DNA of 46,371 nt from Beijerinckiaceae bacterium (GCA_947498445.1 CANMLK010000006.1:1-46371), one strand, 5' to 3'; numbered from the stretch's first letter, positions 34,764 through 43,908 are shown. The notes: generated by a model not told the origin, from the sequence alone. Program-made: numbers and translations.

Positions 34764-34824
34764 GGCGCCACGCTTGCATGTGGCGCTCATGCGCGCATGA
34801 TGGCGCCACATTGAGGAATTTCAT

Positions 34825-35760
34825 TTGAACACCAATGACCCGGCGCCCGCGCCTTCGCTTGCGGCGCGTTTGCGCGCGCCCGTAGACATCTGGTGGGACG
34901 CTATGCCGATGAGCGCGCGAGGCGCCTTTCTTGTCTCGACAGGAGCCATCGGCCTCGTGCTCATGGCCGTCATCGTCAAGTTTCTGGGCTATCGCCTGCC
35001 GCCCTTCGAAATCCTGTTTTTTCGGTCCGCAGTCGGCCTGCTTTGCGCGATCTGGGTGTTCCGCTCGGACCTGTTCGAGCCACTGCGCACGAAACGGCAA
35101 GGTGCGCATTTCTTGCGCGGTCTCGCTGGCGCCGGGGGCAACGCCTGCTTCTTCTGGACCATCACCAGCATGATGCTGGCGGACGCCACGGCGCTGCAAT
35201 TCTCGCGGCCGTTATGGATGATTCCACTGGCGCTTTGCTTTTTGTCCGAAGTCATCGGCTTTCGCCGCGTTGCGGTCGCGACCGTCGGCTTCGCGGGTGT
35301 ACTGCTTTACGCCAAGCCGTTTACGGAAGGTTTCGAACCCAACGCCATTATCGGGGCTCTGGGCGGCCTCTTCGGCGCAATGGTCGTTGTGGCGATCAAA
35401 AACTTGCAGACGACGGAATCCACTCGCGTCATCATGTTTTATTACGCATTCTGGAATGCGCTTTTCGCCCTGCTGCCCGCCATTTTCACCTGGGTGACGC
35501 CGACGGGGCCCGAACTCATTCTGCTAATCCTCATCGGGGTCATTGGCATGGGCGGACAGGCGCTCATCACCCACGGCCTCAGCATGGGTGACGCCACGGC
35601 GCTGATCCCGCTCGATTATTTACGCGTGGTGTATGCGGCGGTGCTGGGATTCCTGATCTTCGGCGAAATCCCCGGCCTGACAAGCTTTGCCGGCATGGCG
35701 CTCATCCTGGCGGCCTCGCTTTACCTCGTGCTGACCGAGCGACGGAGCAGAAAAGCCTGA
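34825..35760 (+). CDS. DMT-superfamily (EamA) permease
   Basis: A 311-aa protein with about ten spans in two EamA repeats: EILFFRSAVGLLCAIWVFRS and the first-repeat end DATALQFSRPLWMIPLALCF; the second repeat has ALITHGLSMGDATALIPLDY and FLIFGEIPGLTSFAGMALIL. The start is TTG at 34825, supported by GAGGAA seven bases upstream; the first later ATG in frame (MPMSARG, 34903) would also keep all spans. It follows the SDR by 61 bases in the same direction. Substrate unknown, and it is not closely similar to the DMT protein at 5437 by eye. Confidence 0.87.
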   Translation: MNTNDPAPAPSLAARLRAPVDIWWDAMPMSARGAFLVSTGAIGLVLMAVIVKFLGYRLPPFEILFFRSAVGLLCAIWVFRSDLFEPLRTKRQGAHFLRGLAGAGGNACFFWTITSMMLADATALQFSRPLWMIPLALCFLSEVIGFRRVAVATVGFAGVLLYAKPFTEGFEPNAIIGALGGLFGAMVVVAIKNLQTTESTRVIMFYYAFWNALFALLPAIFTWVTPTGPELILLILIGVIGMGGQALITHGLSMGDATALIPLDYLRVVYAAVLGFLIFGEIPGLTSFAGMALILAASLYLVLTERRSRKA

Positions 35761-35845
35761 CGGAAGCATCGCCCCGGCAGATTAGTCTGCGTTTGCTCGG
35801 GAGCGCCGCGCGCTCCCGTTCGCGCATGCGAGCTCCGCCCTTGCC

Positions 35846-35873
35846 TTGCCTCTCTCTCAAAACCTTGTATAAG
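35846..35873 (+). promoter_or_regulatory. Candidate promoter of the rpsF operon
   Basis: TTGCCT (35846-35851), a 16-base spacer and TATAAG (35868-35873). It would give a leader of about 175 bases before rpsF. Confidence 0.5.
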
Positions 35874-35879
35874 GCGCGC

Positions 35880-36054
35880 TTCGCAGCTTCCGGCCGGGGG
35901 CTGAACGGAAGGCCGTGTCCGGGTTCGCCCACATGGTAGGGAAATCCTTCCCGTCTTCCCGTGTCTCCGCCTTCGATTGCGCTTCCGTCGAGCCTTTCTC
36001 CGGGCTCGAAGGGCTCCGCGCCGGATGTTTCGAGCAACAGAGAAAGGCAGATCA
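35880..36054 (+). promoter_or_regulatory. Structured rpsF leader, possible S6:S18 autoregulatory RNA
   Basis: The long untranslated leader contains several stems: CGGCC/GGCCG near 35890-35916, GGGAA/TTCCC near 35939-35952 and TCGAGCC/GGCTCGA near 35988-36010. Operons for S6 and S18 in other bacteria are autoregulated by the S6:S18 pair binding such leaders. Whether this one holds that motif needs a covariance-model search. Confidence 0.3.
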
Positions 36055-36474
36055 ATGGCTCTTTACGAGCACATCTATCTTGCCCGTCAGGACGTGACCG
36101 CCCAGCAGGTGGAAACCATGACGGAGCAATTCAAGGGCATTATCGAGGCCGGCGGCGGCACGATCGCCAAGGTCGAATACTGGGGCGTCAAGACGCTCGC
36201 GTACCGCATCAACAAGAACCGCAAGGCGCACTTCACGCTCATCAACATTGATGGCCCGGCTTCCGCCGTCGCCGAGATGGAGCGTCAGATGGGCATCAAC
36301 GAAGACATCCTCCGCGTGCTGACGATTCGCGTCGAAGCGCACGAAGATGGTCCGTCGGCGATGATGCGCAAGCGTGAGGATTCTGATCGTGACGGTGATC
36401 GCGGCGAACGCCGTGGCCCGCGCGGCGATCGTCCGCCCCGCCGTCAGGAAGGTTATGAAGGAGCTGCTGTCTGA
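36055..36474 (+). CDS. rpsF: 30S ribosomal protein S6
   Basis: A 139-aa small-subunit protein that pairs with S18 on the platform. It shows [40 protein letters not shown] and [12 protein letters not shown], then a basic and acidic tail ([20 protein letters not shown]), as in alphaproteobacterial S6. The track start at 35977 is upstream non-coding sequence; ATG 36055 has AAAGG before it. The stop shares one base with the rpsR start (TGATG). Confidence 0.98.
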   Translation: MALYEHIYLARQDVTAQQVETMTEQFKGIIEAGGGTIAKVEYWGVKTLAYRINKNRKAHFTLINIDGPASAVAEMERQMGINEDILRVLTIRVEAHEDGPSAMMRKREDSDRDGDRGERRGPRGDRPPRRQEGYEGAAV

Positions 36475-36710
36475 TGGCTACGTCACCCCGCCGCCCGTTC
36501 TTCCGCCGTCGGAAGACCTGCCCCTTCACCGGCGTCAACGCCCCGAAGATCGACTACAAGGACACGCGTCTGCTCTCGCGCTACATTTCCGAGCGCGGCA
36601 AGATCGTGCCCTCGCGCATTACGGCGGTCTCCGCCAAGAAGCAGCGTGAACTCGCCCAGGCGATCAAGCGCGCGCGCTTCCTGGGGCTGCTGCCCTACGT
36701 GATCCGCTAG
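36474..36710 (+). CDS. rpsR: 30S ribosomal protein S18
   Basis: A 78-aa basic protein: [20 protein letters not shown], the S18 core [20 protein letters not shown] and [20 protein letters not shown]. The single cysteine in KTCPFTG is usual for S18. It overlaps rpsF by one base, so the binding partners S6 and S18 are made together. Confidence 0.98.
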   Translation: MATSPRRPFFRRRKTCPFTGVNAPKIDYKDTRLLSRYISERGKIVPSRITAVSAKKQRELAQAIKRARFLGLLPYVIR

Positions 36711-36755
36711 TCGCGTCGCCTCTGCGCCTTTCGCGCTGAGGTTTCCAACAAACAA

Positions 36756-36778
36756 GCAGGCTGGCGAAACCAGCCTGC
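36756..36778 (+). other. Stem-loop after rpsR
   Basis: GCAGGCTGG and CCAGCCTGC form a perfect 9-bp stem with the loop CGAAA. No U-run follows, so it more likely stabilises the rpsF-rpsR message or weakens read-through into the next gene. Confidence 0.6.
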
Positions 36779-36833
36779 GTGGCTGGGCGGGATCATCCGC
36801 TCTAACCGCAAATTGCGGGACAACCGGACGCAC

Positions 36834-37847
36834 ATGAACCAGCAGTTTTTCATCGCCGTCGGATCAGGCTTCGCCGCCGCACTGCTCTTCTTCATTCCGG
36901 TGAAGGGCACAGTGTTCGCGATGACGCTCGCGATGTTCGCCGCCCTGCCTGTAATGATTGTCGGCCTCGCGTTTCGCCCGGCCGCAGCCTTCATCAGCGC
37001 CGTCACCGGCACGTTCGCCCTCCTCTTCGGCCTGATGCTTTTCGCTGACGTCGATCTCGCCCCCTCGCTGATTTTCTGCAGTTTCTTTGCGCTCACCGCC
37101 GCTTTTCCGGCGTGGTGGCTGACGCACCTCGCCTGGCTCGCGCGCCCGCCCGCAGAAAATGAAACACCCGCCTCCGACGGCCTCGTCTGGTATCCCCTTG
37201 GGCGCCTCGCCATGTGGACGGCCATTCTCTCGGTCGGCGCCGTGACGCTCGGCCTGTTCGCAGCGGTGCTCCGCTCCGGCTCTTTCGACGGCTTCGTGGC
37301 TGAATCCGTCGGCCGCATCCAGCCCATCATCGAGAAATTGTTCGGCGGCGCCAAAGGCATCCCGGGCGGATTGCAGGCCAGCGAACTGGCTCGCACCTTC
37401 GTGCTCGCAACCGGCCCCATCATGGCCGCGTGGACGGCGACCGGACTGGCCCTCAATCTCTGGATCGCCGGGCGTGTCGCTCTGGTTTCCGGGCAAATGA
37501 AACGCCCCTGGCTTGATCTGCCCGAGCACCTGGAGCTTCCGCGCGAAATCCTGCCCGCACTCGCCGCCTCGTTCGCGTTGATGCTGATCGAGGGACTGCC
37601 GCGCGCGCTGGGCACAATTGGCGTCGCAGCGATTACCGCGCTGCTCATCTTCAAGGGACTTGCAGGGCTTCACGCCAGCACGCGCGCGTCTGGCGCGCGC
37701 ACCGCCATCCTTGCGGCAGTCTACATCCTGCTGCTGGTTCTTTTCCCGCTGCCCTTGCCGCTGTTCGCGGCGCTCGGACTTGCGGCGATGTTTCCCAAAT
37801 CCGCACGGCGCCCCCCGGCGCCGCCTGCGCCCCGTAATGACAATTGA
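36834..37847 (+). CDS. DUF2232 membrane protein
   Basis: A 337-aa polytopic membrane protein with about eight spans. It has the place (between rpsR and rplI) and character of the alphaproteobacterial DUF2232 family: FFIPVKGTVFAMTLAMFAAL near the start, FFALTAAFPAWWLTHLAWLA, and GRVALVSGQMKRPWLDLPEH before the last spans. Function unknown. The track starts at TTG 36813; ATG 36834 (MNQQFFIAVGSG) is preferred although no strong ribosome-binding site lies ahead of either. It is 19 bases from rplI, so it is co-transcribed with it. Confidence 0.82.
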   Translation: MNQQFFIAVGSGFAAALLFFIPVKGTVFAMTLAMFAALPVMIVGLAFRPAAAFISAVTGTFALLFGLMLFADVDLAPSLIFCSFFALTAAFPAWWLTHLAWLARPPAENETPASDGLVWYPLGRLAMWTAILSVGAVTLGLFAAVLRSGSFDGFVAESVGRIQPIIEKLFGGAKGIPGGLQASELARTFVLATGPIMAAWTATGLALNLWIAGRVALVSGQMKRPWLDLPEHLELPREILPALAASFALMLIEGLPRALGTIGVAAITALLIFKGLAGLHASTRASGARTAILAAVYILLLVLFPLPLPLFAALGLAAMFPKSARRPPAPPAPRNDN

Positions 37848-37866
37848 AAACTGACAGGAGAGTATA

Positions 37867-38433
37867 ATGGAAGTCATTCTGCTACAGCGCGTTCCCAAGC
37901 TCGGCCAGATGGGCGAGTCTGTTCGCGTGAAAGACGGTTTCGCGCGCAACTTCCTTCTGCCGCAGGGCAAGGCCCTTCGCGCCACAGAAGGCAACATGAA
38001 GCGCTTCGCCGATCAGCGCGCGCAGCTTGAGGCCCGCAACCTCGAGCAGAAGAAGGAAGCCGAAGGCGTCCAGGGCAAGCTCGACGGACAGACCTACGTC
38101 ATCATCCGTCAGGCGGGCGAAACCGGCCAGCTCTACGGCTCAGTGTCGACGCGCGACATCGCCGACGCCATCACCGCGGGCGGCGTGAGCGTCAACCGCA
38201 ACCAGGTCGCCCTGTTGGCGCCGATCAAGTCAATCGGCCTGCATCAGGTCCCCGTGCTGCTGCATCCGGAAGTCGAGTCGAAAGTGACGATCAACGTCGC
38301 CCGCTCGCCCGAAGAAGCGGATCGCCAGACCCGCGGCGAAGCGCTCAACGAGCGCGAAGAGACCAGCATGGACGACCTCGGCCTCGAAATCGGCGCGGCC
38401 CTTGCGGAAGCTGGCGGCGGCGACGACCGCTGA
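37867..38433 (+). CDS. rplI: 50S ribosomal protein L9
   Basis: A 188-aa large-subunit protein. The N-domain has [40 protein letters not shown]; a long helix links it to the C-domain with [16 protein letters not shown] and [16 protein letters not shown]. The tail beyond residue 150 ([20 protein letters not shown]) is an extension over the roughly 150-residue E. coli L9, common in alphaproteobacteria. CAGGAGAGTATA precedes the ATG and a strong terminator follows. Confidence 0.98.
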   Translation: MEVILLQRVPKLGQMGESVRVKDGFARNFLLPQGKALRATEGNMKRFADQRAQLEARNLEQKKEAEGVQGKLDGQTYVIIRQAGETGQLYGSVSTRDIADAITAGGVSVNRNQVALLAPIKSIGLHQVPVLLHPEVESKVTINVARSPEEADRQTRGEALNEREETSMDDLGLEIGAALAEAGGGDDR

Positions 38434-38453
38434 TCGAATCGCATCGGAAAAAG

Positions 38454-38481
38454 AAAGGCCCGCCATCGCGCGGGCCTTTTT
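38454..38481 (+). terminator. Intrinsic terminator after rplI
   Basis: AAAGGCCCGC, a 6-base loop and GCGGGCCTTTTT form a stem of up to 10 bp with a U-run, 21 bases after the rplI stop. It ends the ribosomal operon. Confidence 0.9.
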
Positions 38482-38706
38482 GCATGAAAGCGCTGCCATT
38501 GCGCCCCTGCACGCGCTCGACGGCCTCGTCAAGCACAACGTTTGCAGCCTGTGAATCATGGGACATCCGCGCCTGCGTTAACGTTTGGGCAATTCTACCC
38601 CCTCGCGCGACGCGCTCAGTCATGCAATGAGAGTGACGCGCACCGCGTTGAGGCCATAACCTCGGTCGCAGTAGAGTCGCCTGTCACCCCCAAGCTTTGG
38701 ATAAAG

Positions 38707-40206
38707 ATGTCCGCCGTCGAACCATTCGTGGGACGTTTCGCCCTCATGGCGAACGCGCCTGAGCCCAGTTATCGCCTCGCGCCGCACAACATCGAGGCGG
38801 AACAAGCGCTGCTGGGCGCCATCCTCGTCAACAACGACGCGTTCGACCGCGTGTCCGATTTTCTGCGCGCCGAACATTTCTACGAAGAACTGCATCGCCG
38901 CGTCTTCGAGATCACGGCTCAGCTGGTGCGCGCCGGCAAGGTCGCCTCGCCTGTTACGCTGAAAACCTTTCTGGGAGAGCATGATCTTGGCGGTCTGACC
39001 GTGCCGCAATATCTCGCGCGCCTCGCGTCCGAAGCCACGACAGTCATCAACGCGCAAGACTACGGCCGCACGATTTACGACCTTGCCGTGCGGCGCAATC
39101 TCATCTCCATCGGCGAAGAAGTCGTGAACACGGCCTACGATTCGCCGGTCGATCTATCGCCGCGCGTACAGATCGAGGAGGCCGAGCGCCGCCTGTACGA
39201 AATCGCCGAGCAAGGCCGCTACGACGGCGGTTTCCAGAGCTTTTCGCAAGCGCTAACCACCGCCATCGACACCGCCGCGAAAGCCTATGAGCGCGATGGA
39301 AAACTGTCGGGCGTCTCGACCGGCATGACCGACCTCGACCAGAAAATGGGCGGCCTGCAATCGTCCGACCTTATCATCATCGCGGGCCGTCCCGGCATGG
39401 GCAAGACAGCGCTGGCCACCAACATCGCGTTCAACATCGCCAAGGCCTACGAATACGAAGTGCGCGCCGATGGGGCGCACGTGCCCAAGAACGGCGGCAT
39501 CGTCGGTTTCTTCTCGCTCGAAATGTCGGCCGAGCAATTGGCGACGCGTATCATCGCCGAGCAATCAGGCGTGCCATCGTACAAGATCCGGCGCGGCGAC
39601 ATTCAGGATCACGAGTTTCATCGCATCTCGGAAGCCGCGCGCGAGATGCAATCCATCCCGTTCTACATCGACCAGACCGGCGGCATCTCCATTGCGCAAC
39701 TCGTCGCGCGCGCCCGTCGCCTGAAGCGGCAGAAGGGCCTCGACGTTCTCGTCGTCGACTATTTGCAATTGCTCACCGGCTCAAAATCGCGCGAGGGAAA
39801 TCGCGTGCAGGAATTGACCGAGATCACCACCGGCCTCAAGGCGCTGGCGAAAGAATTGGCCGCGCCAGTCATAGCTTTGTCCCAATTATCGCGTCAGGTT
39901 GAATCGCGCGACGACAAGCGCCCGCAGCTCTCTGACCTGCGTGAATCAGGCTCGATCGAACAGGACGCTGACGTGGTGCTCTTCGTGTTCCGCGAGGAAT
40001 ATTACATCAAGAACAAACAGCCGCGCGAAGGCACGGAAGAATTCACCAATTGGCTCGCCGAAATGGAGCGCGCGCACGGCAAGGCCGAAGTCATCATCGG
40101 CAAGCAGCGTCACGGCCCCACCGGCACAGTCGAATTGCAGTTCGATGCGGAAGTGACGCGCTTTTCCAACCTCGCCCGCGAAGACGCGCTGCCGGAGCAG
40201 ATGTGA
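38707..40206 (+). CDS. dnaB: Replicative DNA helicase
   Basis: DnaB unwinds the fork as a hexamer. The 499-aa protein has the N-terminal domain (PHNIEAEQALLGAILVNNDA), Walker A GRPGMGKTALATN, a FFSLEMSAEQL segment, Walker B VVDYLQLLTGS and ALSQLSRQVESRDDKRPQLS followed by SGSIEQDADVVLFVFREEYY. No intein is present. The track start at 38542 lies in non-coding sequence; ATG 38707 (MSAVEPF) has GGATAAAG ahead; a further ATG at 38746 (MANAPEP) is also possible. Its stop overlaps the alr GTG start. Confidence 0.97.
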   Translation: MSAVEPFVGRFALMANAPEPSYRLAPHNIEAEQALLGAILVNNDAFDRVSDFLRAEHFYEELHRRVFEITAQLVRAGKVASPVTLKTFLGEHDLGGLTVPQYLARLASEATTVINAQDYGRTIYDLAVRRNLISIGEEVVNTAYDSPVDLSPRVQIEEAERRLYEIAEQGRYDGGFQSFSQALTTAIDTAAKAYERDGKLSGVSTGMTDLDQKMGGLQSSDLIIIAGRPGMGKTALATNIAFNIAKAYEYEVRADGAHVPKNGGIVGFFSLEMSAEQLATRIIAEQSGVPSYKIRRGDIQDHEFHRISEAAREMQSIPFYIDQTGGISIAQLVARARRLKRQKGLDVLVVDYLQLLTGSKSREGNRVQELTEITTGLKALAKELAAPVIALSQLSRQVESRDDKRPQLSDLRESGSIEQDADVVLFVFREEYYIKNKQPREGTEEFTNWLAEMERAHGKAEVIIGKQRHGPTGTVELQFDAEVTRFSNLAREDALPEQM

Positions 40207-41330
40207 GCGCAACGCTGCCACCCGCCCCGCCGGCGCGCGAAGAAGCGCAGGCGATCCTCACGATCAACCTTGGCGCCCTGGTCGAAAACTGGCGCGCCCT
40301 TTCGCGCATCGCCTCCACAGCCGAGTCCGCGGCTGTCGTAAAAGCCGACGCTTACGGAATCGGATTGGAGCCTGCAGTGCAGGCGCTCTTAAAAGCAGGC
40401 TGCAAAACATTTTTTGTCGCACACGCCAGCGAGGCGCGTCGCACGCGCGCGGCGCTGGGCGCAGGCGACGCACGCATCTACGTGCTCAACGGACTGCTGG
40501 CGAACGCAGACGTTGCGCGCTCCCTCATAGCCTCGGACGCAACGCCGATCATCGGCTCACTGGAAGAATGGAACGCATGGCGCACATTAGCGCCACAACG
40601 CCCCTGCGCCCTGCACATCGACACCGGCATGAACCGGCTGGGCGCCAGCGCGGATGAAGCGCGCGTCATTGCTGCCGACGCAAACGCCAGCGCCATTGAC
40701 CTTGTGATGAGCCACTTCGTCGCCTCCGAAGAAAACGACAACCCCTTGAACGCCAGCCAGATCGCCGCTTTCGAGAGCGTACGCGGTTGGTTTGCAAACG
40801 CGCGCGCCAGCATGGCGAACTCGTCCGGCATTCTGCTGGCCAGCAAGCCGCACTACGATCTCGTGCGGCCCGGCTATGCGCTTTACGGCGGCAATCCCTC
40901 CCCCGGCTCATCAAATCGGATGCAGCCAGTTGTTACGCTGGAAGCGCCTGTCCTGCGCGTTCGCCCCGTCAAGGCCGGCGCCACAGTCGGCTACAACGCA
41001 ACATGGACCGCGCCGCGCGACAGCGTGCTGGCCGCCATCGGAATTGGCTATGCGGACGGCCTGCTGCGCAGCGCATCAGGCGCAAACGGCGCGCGCGGCG
41101 GCGACGCGATCATCGGCGGCGTTCGCTGCCCATTCGCAGGACGCGTGTCGATGGACATCATCGTCATCGACGCCACGGACGCGCCAAGCGAAGCGCTTGC
41201 GCCCGGCGCTATCGCGCAACTGCTGGGCGACCAGATCACGGTGGATGATCTGGCAGCCCGCGCCGGCACAATCGGCTACGAAATCCTGACGGGCCTCGGC
41301 CCAAGATATCATCGCGTGTACGTCGGATAG
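40203..41330 (+). CDS. alr: Alanine racemase
   Basis: Alr makes D-alanine for peptidoglycan with pyridoxal phosphate. The 375-aa protein has the cofactor Lys (K47) in AVVKADAYGIG, IDTGMNRLG, DLVMSHFVASEE, PHYDLVRPGYALYGG, and the catalytic Tyr in IGIGYADGLLR, then FAGRVSMDIIVID. The first motif reads KADAYG where most have KANAYG, an accepted variant. The track starts inside dnaB at 40050; the GTG at 40203 overlaps the dnaB stop (GTGA) and gives the right N-terminus. Confidence 0.96.
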   Translation: MSATLPPAPPAREEAQAILTINLGALVENWRALSRIASTAESAAVVKADAYGIGLEPAVQALLKAGCKTFFVAHASEARRTRAALGAGDARIYVLNGLLANADVARSLIASDATPIIGSLEEWNAWRTLAPQRPCALHIDTGMNRLGASADEARVIAADANASAIDLVMSHFVASEENDNPLNASQIAAFESVRGWFANARASMANSSGILLASKPHYDLVRPGYALYGGNPSPGSSNRMQPVVTLEAPVLRVRPVKAGATVGYNATWTAPRDSVLAAIGIGYADGLLRSASGANGARGGDAIIGGVRCPFAGRVSMDIIVIDATDAPSEALAPGAIAQLLGDQITVDDLAARAGTIGYEILTGLGPRYHRVYVG

Positions 41331-41450
41331 TCAGCTATCCGCGCCACGCCTCGGCGACGTTTCGGGGCCAGAGAACAAAAATGGAGCGTGGCTTGCGGGA
41401 AGCTGGCGTTCATGTATTGTTCTCTCCATGGATTCGCCCCGGAGGGACCC

Positions 41451-41666
41451 ATGACATTCGAAGAAGCCGGTTTTGATCAGCCCGTCGCCGCCTGCCTGCC
41501 GTTTCGCACGCAGCGCAGTTTTGCCGAGACTGCCGCCTCGATGCGGCGCGCGTTCGACGAGTTGCGCGCGGCCGAAGATGCGCTGGAGCGTCAGCTCGCC
41601 GACATCCGCGCCCACATGGACGCGTGCGGACTGAACCACACTGCGCCCAAATCGCGCGCAGCCTGA
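41451..41666 (+). CDS. Small uncharacterised protein coupled to radA
   Basis: A 71-aa product, MTFEEAGFDQPVAACLPFRT followed by a helical, coiled-coil-like stretch (SMRRAFDELRAAEDALERQL) and a short tail. The track ORF starts at 41388, but GGAGGG at 41441-41446 stands four bases before the ATG at 41451, a strong signal. The stop TGA shares its last base with the radA ATG (TGATG), so radA is likely translated by coupling. I do not recognise a family. The strong ribosome-binding site, coupling and intact reading frame support a real gene; conservation in related genomes was not checked. Confidence 0.65.
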   Translation: MTFEEAGFDQPVAACLPFRTQRSFAETAASMRRAFDELRAAEDALERQLADIRAHMDACGLNHTAPKSRAA

Positions 41667-43075
41667 TGGCGAAAAGCCACACCACCTTCGTCTGCCAGAA
41701 TTGCGGCGCTGTCGCCCAGCGCTGGCAGGGCAAATGCGAGGCGTGCAACGAGTGGAACACGATGACCGAGGAGGCGCCCTCCTCCGGAATCGGCGCGCGC
41801 GCTGTCGCTGGCATGGGCAAAGGCCGCGTGTTCGCTCTTGAAGCCTTGCAGGGCGGGGGCCGCGAGGCGCCGCGGATTCACTCAGGGATCGCCGAACTCG
41901 ACCGCGTGACCGGCGGCGGTTTTGTGCCCGGCTCCGTGATTCTCATCGGCGGCGAGCCAGGCATCGGAAAATCCACGCTTCTCATTCAAGCCTGCGCGCG
42001 TCTCGCGTTGCTGGGCCGCCGCGTTGTGTACATCTCAGGTGAAGAAGCGGTGGCGCAGGTGCGTCTGCGCGCGTCGCGGCTGGGCCTGGCGGATTCGCCC
42101 GTCGAGCTGGCGGCTGAAACCAGCGTCGACGACATCATCGCGACCTTGAAGCAAGGCGAGCGCCCAGCTCTCGTGGTTATCGATTCGATCCAGACCATGT
42201 GGACGAGCGCAGCCGAAGCCTCTCCCGGCACCGTGACGCAGGTGCGCATGTCTGCGCAGGCGTTGATCCGCTACGCTAAGACAACCGGCGCTTGTGTCAT
42301 CATGGTCGGCCACGTCACCAAGGATGGGCAGATCGCCGGCCCTCGCGTGGTCGAGCATATGGTGGACGCGGTTGTCTCATTTGAAGGCGAAGGCGGCAGA
42401 CAATTCCGCATCCTGCGCGCGGTGAAGAATCGCTTTGGTCCAACCGACGAAATCGGCGTCTTCGAAATGACGGGCGCGGGCTTGAGCGAAGTCACCAATC
42501 CATCAGCCCTCTTTCTGGCGGGGCGTGATGCATCGGCGCCAGGCGCCGCAGTCCTCGCCGGCATGGAAGGCACGCGCCCAGTTCTGGTGGAGATTCAAGC
42601 GCTGGTCGCGCCGACCTCGCTTGGCACGCCGCGTCGCGCCGTGGTCGGATGGGACCCCGCGCGACTATCGATGGTTCTGGCCGTGCTGGAGGCGCACGGC
42701 GGCCTGCGGCTTGGGCAGCATGATGTCTATCTCAACGTCGCTGGCGGTCTGCGCATTGACGAGCCCGCTGCCGATCTTGCCGCTGCGGCGGCGCTGATTT
42801 CATCGCTCACTGGCTCCGCCCTGCCCGGCGACGGCGTCTATTTTGGCGAGATCGCGCTGTCGGGCGCCGTGCGCCCTGTGTCTCATGGCGGGCATCGCCT
42901 CAAGGAAGCGGCGAAACTCGGCTTCCGTTCAGCCGTCGCGCCTCCCGGCGCGCTCGAAGGACAGGAAAAAAGCCCGCTCACGCTCTCTGCATGCGGCCAC
43001 ATCGCATCCCTCGTTGCGGACATTGCGGCGCGGGCGCCCAAGCGTAATCCCCAGCGGCCCACAGCTGTCAGCTGA
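41666..43075 (+). CDS. radA: DNA repair protein RadA
   Basis: RadA (Sms) is a RecA-like ATPase that drives branch migration in recombination repair. The 469-aa protein has the N-terminal zinc finger FVCQNCGAVAQRWQGKCEAC, Walker A GGEPGIGKSTLLIQA, the family motif VKNRFGPTDEIGVFEM and a C-terminal Lon-protease-like domain (DVYLNVAGGLRIDEPAADLA). The track start at 41624 adds 14 residues from the upstream gene; ATG 41666 (MAKSHTTFVCQ) matches the family and overlaps the small gene's stop. Confidence 0.97.
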   Translation: MAKSHTTFVCQNCGAVAQRWQGKCEACNEWNTMTEEAPSSGIGARAVAGMGKGRVFALEALQGGGREAPRIHSGIAELDRVTGGGFVPGSVILIGGEPGIGKSTLLIQACARLALLGRRVVYISGEEAVAQVRLRASRLGLADSPVELAAETSVDDIIATLKQGERPALVVIDSIQTMWTSAAEASPGTVTQVRMSAQALIRYAKTTGACVIMVGHVTKDGQIAGPRVVEHMVDAVVSFEGEGGRQFRILRAVKNRFGPTDEIGVFEMTGAGLSEVTNPSALFLAGRDASAPGAAVLAGMEGTRPVLVEIQALVAPTSLGTPRRAVVGWDPARLSMVLAVLEAHGGLRLGQHDVYLNVAGGLRIDEPAADLAAAAALISSLTGSALPGDGVYFGEIALSGAVRPVSHGGHRLKEAAKLGFRSAVAPPGALEGQEKSPLTLSACGHIASLVADIAARAPKRNPQRPTAVS

Positions 43076-43091
43076 TTGACTGCGCATCGGG

Positions 43092-43120
43092 GTGACGCTG
43101 GGCCTTCGCTTATGTATAAC
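43092..43120 (+). promoter_or_regulatory. Candidate cvpA promoter
   Basis: GTGACG (43092-43097), a 17-base spacer and TATAAC (43115-43120), 67 bases before the cvpA ATG. Weak -35, good -10. Confidence 0.4.
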
Positions 43121-43186
43121 TTCGCCCGCGGAACCTAGAGAATCCGCCGGGTGTTTGCGCGCGCCGAGCTTACGGAAAGTCGATTG

Positions 43187-43771
43187 ATGCCGTCATATCT
43201 TGACCTTGGACTGCTCGGAGTCGTCTTCATCTCGGCGATTCTCTCGATGCTTCGCGGATTTACGCGAGAGGTTCTCGCCATCGCGTCTTGGGCGGCAGCG
43301 GCTGTCGCCGCCTATTATTTCCATCCAATCATGTTGCCATACCTCAAGCCATACATCGCCAAGGATACGATTGCGCTTGCCGCAGCCGTTGGCGCCGTCT
43401 TCCTTCTGACCTTGATCATCGTCTCGATCATCACCGTGCGCATCTCCGACGCGATCCTCGATTCGAAGGTCGGCGCGCTCGATCGAACGCTGGGTTTCTT
43501 CTTTGGCGCCGCTCGCGGCGTCTTGCTCTGCGTTGTGGCATTCCTGTTTTTCTCGTGGCTGGTGCCAGAAAAAGGCCAACCCTCGTGGGTTCTGGAAGCC
43601 AAAACGCGCCCCTTCCTGCAGTCAACCGGCGAGCAATTGATGGCCATGCTTCCGGAAGATCCGCTGAATACGCTCCAGGATAGGGTTAACCGCGGCCTGC
43701 GAAATGGCGATCAGCCCCCGCAACCGGGAACTGCGCCGTCGGGCGAGCAGCCCCCCGCGCGCAGGCTCTAA
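43187..43771 (+). CDS. cvpA: CvpA family membrane protein
   Basis: A 194-aa inner-membrane protein with four spans and a proline-rich C-terminal tail. Family features: LDLGLLGVVFISAILSMLRG, FTREVLAIASWAAAAVAAYY, SDAILDSKVGALDRTLGFFF, GAARGVLLCVVAFLFFSWLV. CvpA is needed for colicin V release in E. coli and for bile or detergent tolerance in enterics; its biochemical role is unknown. It precedes purF, the same order as in E. coli and many proteobacteria. The track start at 43151 is shifted to ATG 43187. Confidence 0.93.
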   Translation: MPSYLDLGLLGVVFISAILSMLRGFTREVLAIASWAAAAVAAYYFHPIMLPYLKPYIAKDTIALAAAVGAVFLLTLIIVSIITVRISDAILDSKVGALDRTLGFFFGAARGVLLCVVAFLFFSWLVPEKGQPSWVLEAKTRPFLQSTGEQLMAMLPEDPLNTLQDRVNRGLRNGDQPPQPGTAPSGEQPPARRL

Positions 43772-43818
43772 TTGAGGAAAAATTCTTGTGGTCGCGACGC
43801 TGGTGTGACGTAACGCCC

Positions 43819-43847
43819 CTGACAAAAGCATTTGAAACGATTATGTA
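43819..43847 (+). promoter_or_regulatory. Candidate purF promoter
   Basis: CTGACA (43819-43824), a 17-base spacer and TATGTA (43842-43847), 61 bases before the purF ATG. Good -35, moderate -10. Confidence 0.4.
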
Positions 43848-43908
43848 GGCACTTCAGGCTACAGCCTTGAGTCTGTGCGCCTGCTATCGCGCATCGTTGG
43901 GGATAGCC

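Noticed and set aside
35880-35960. tRNA-like GGGTTCGCCC in the rpsF leader
   Set aside because: No acceptor, D or anticodon arms can be built around it.
36864-37997. 377-codon minus-strand ORF and the 315-codon ORF at 36707-37654
   Set aside because: Both lie antisense to the DUF2232 gene and rplI, and have low-complexity charged or basic translations.
38707-40206. Intein in dnaB
   Set aside because: The helicase motifs run at normal spacing and the length is standard.
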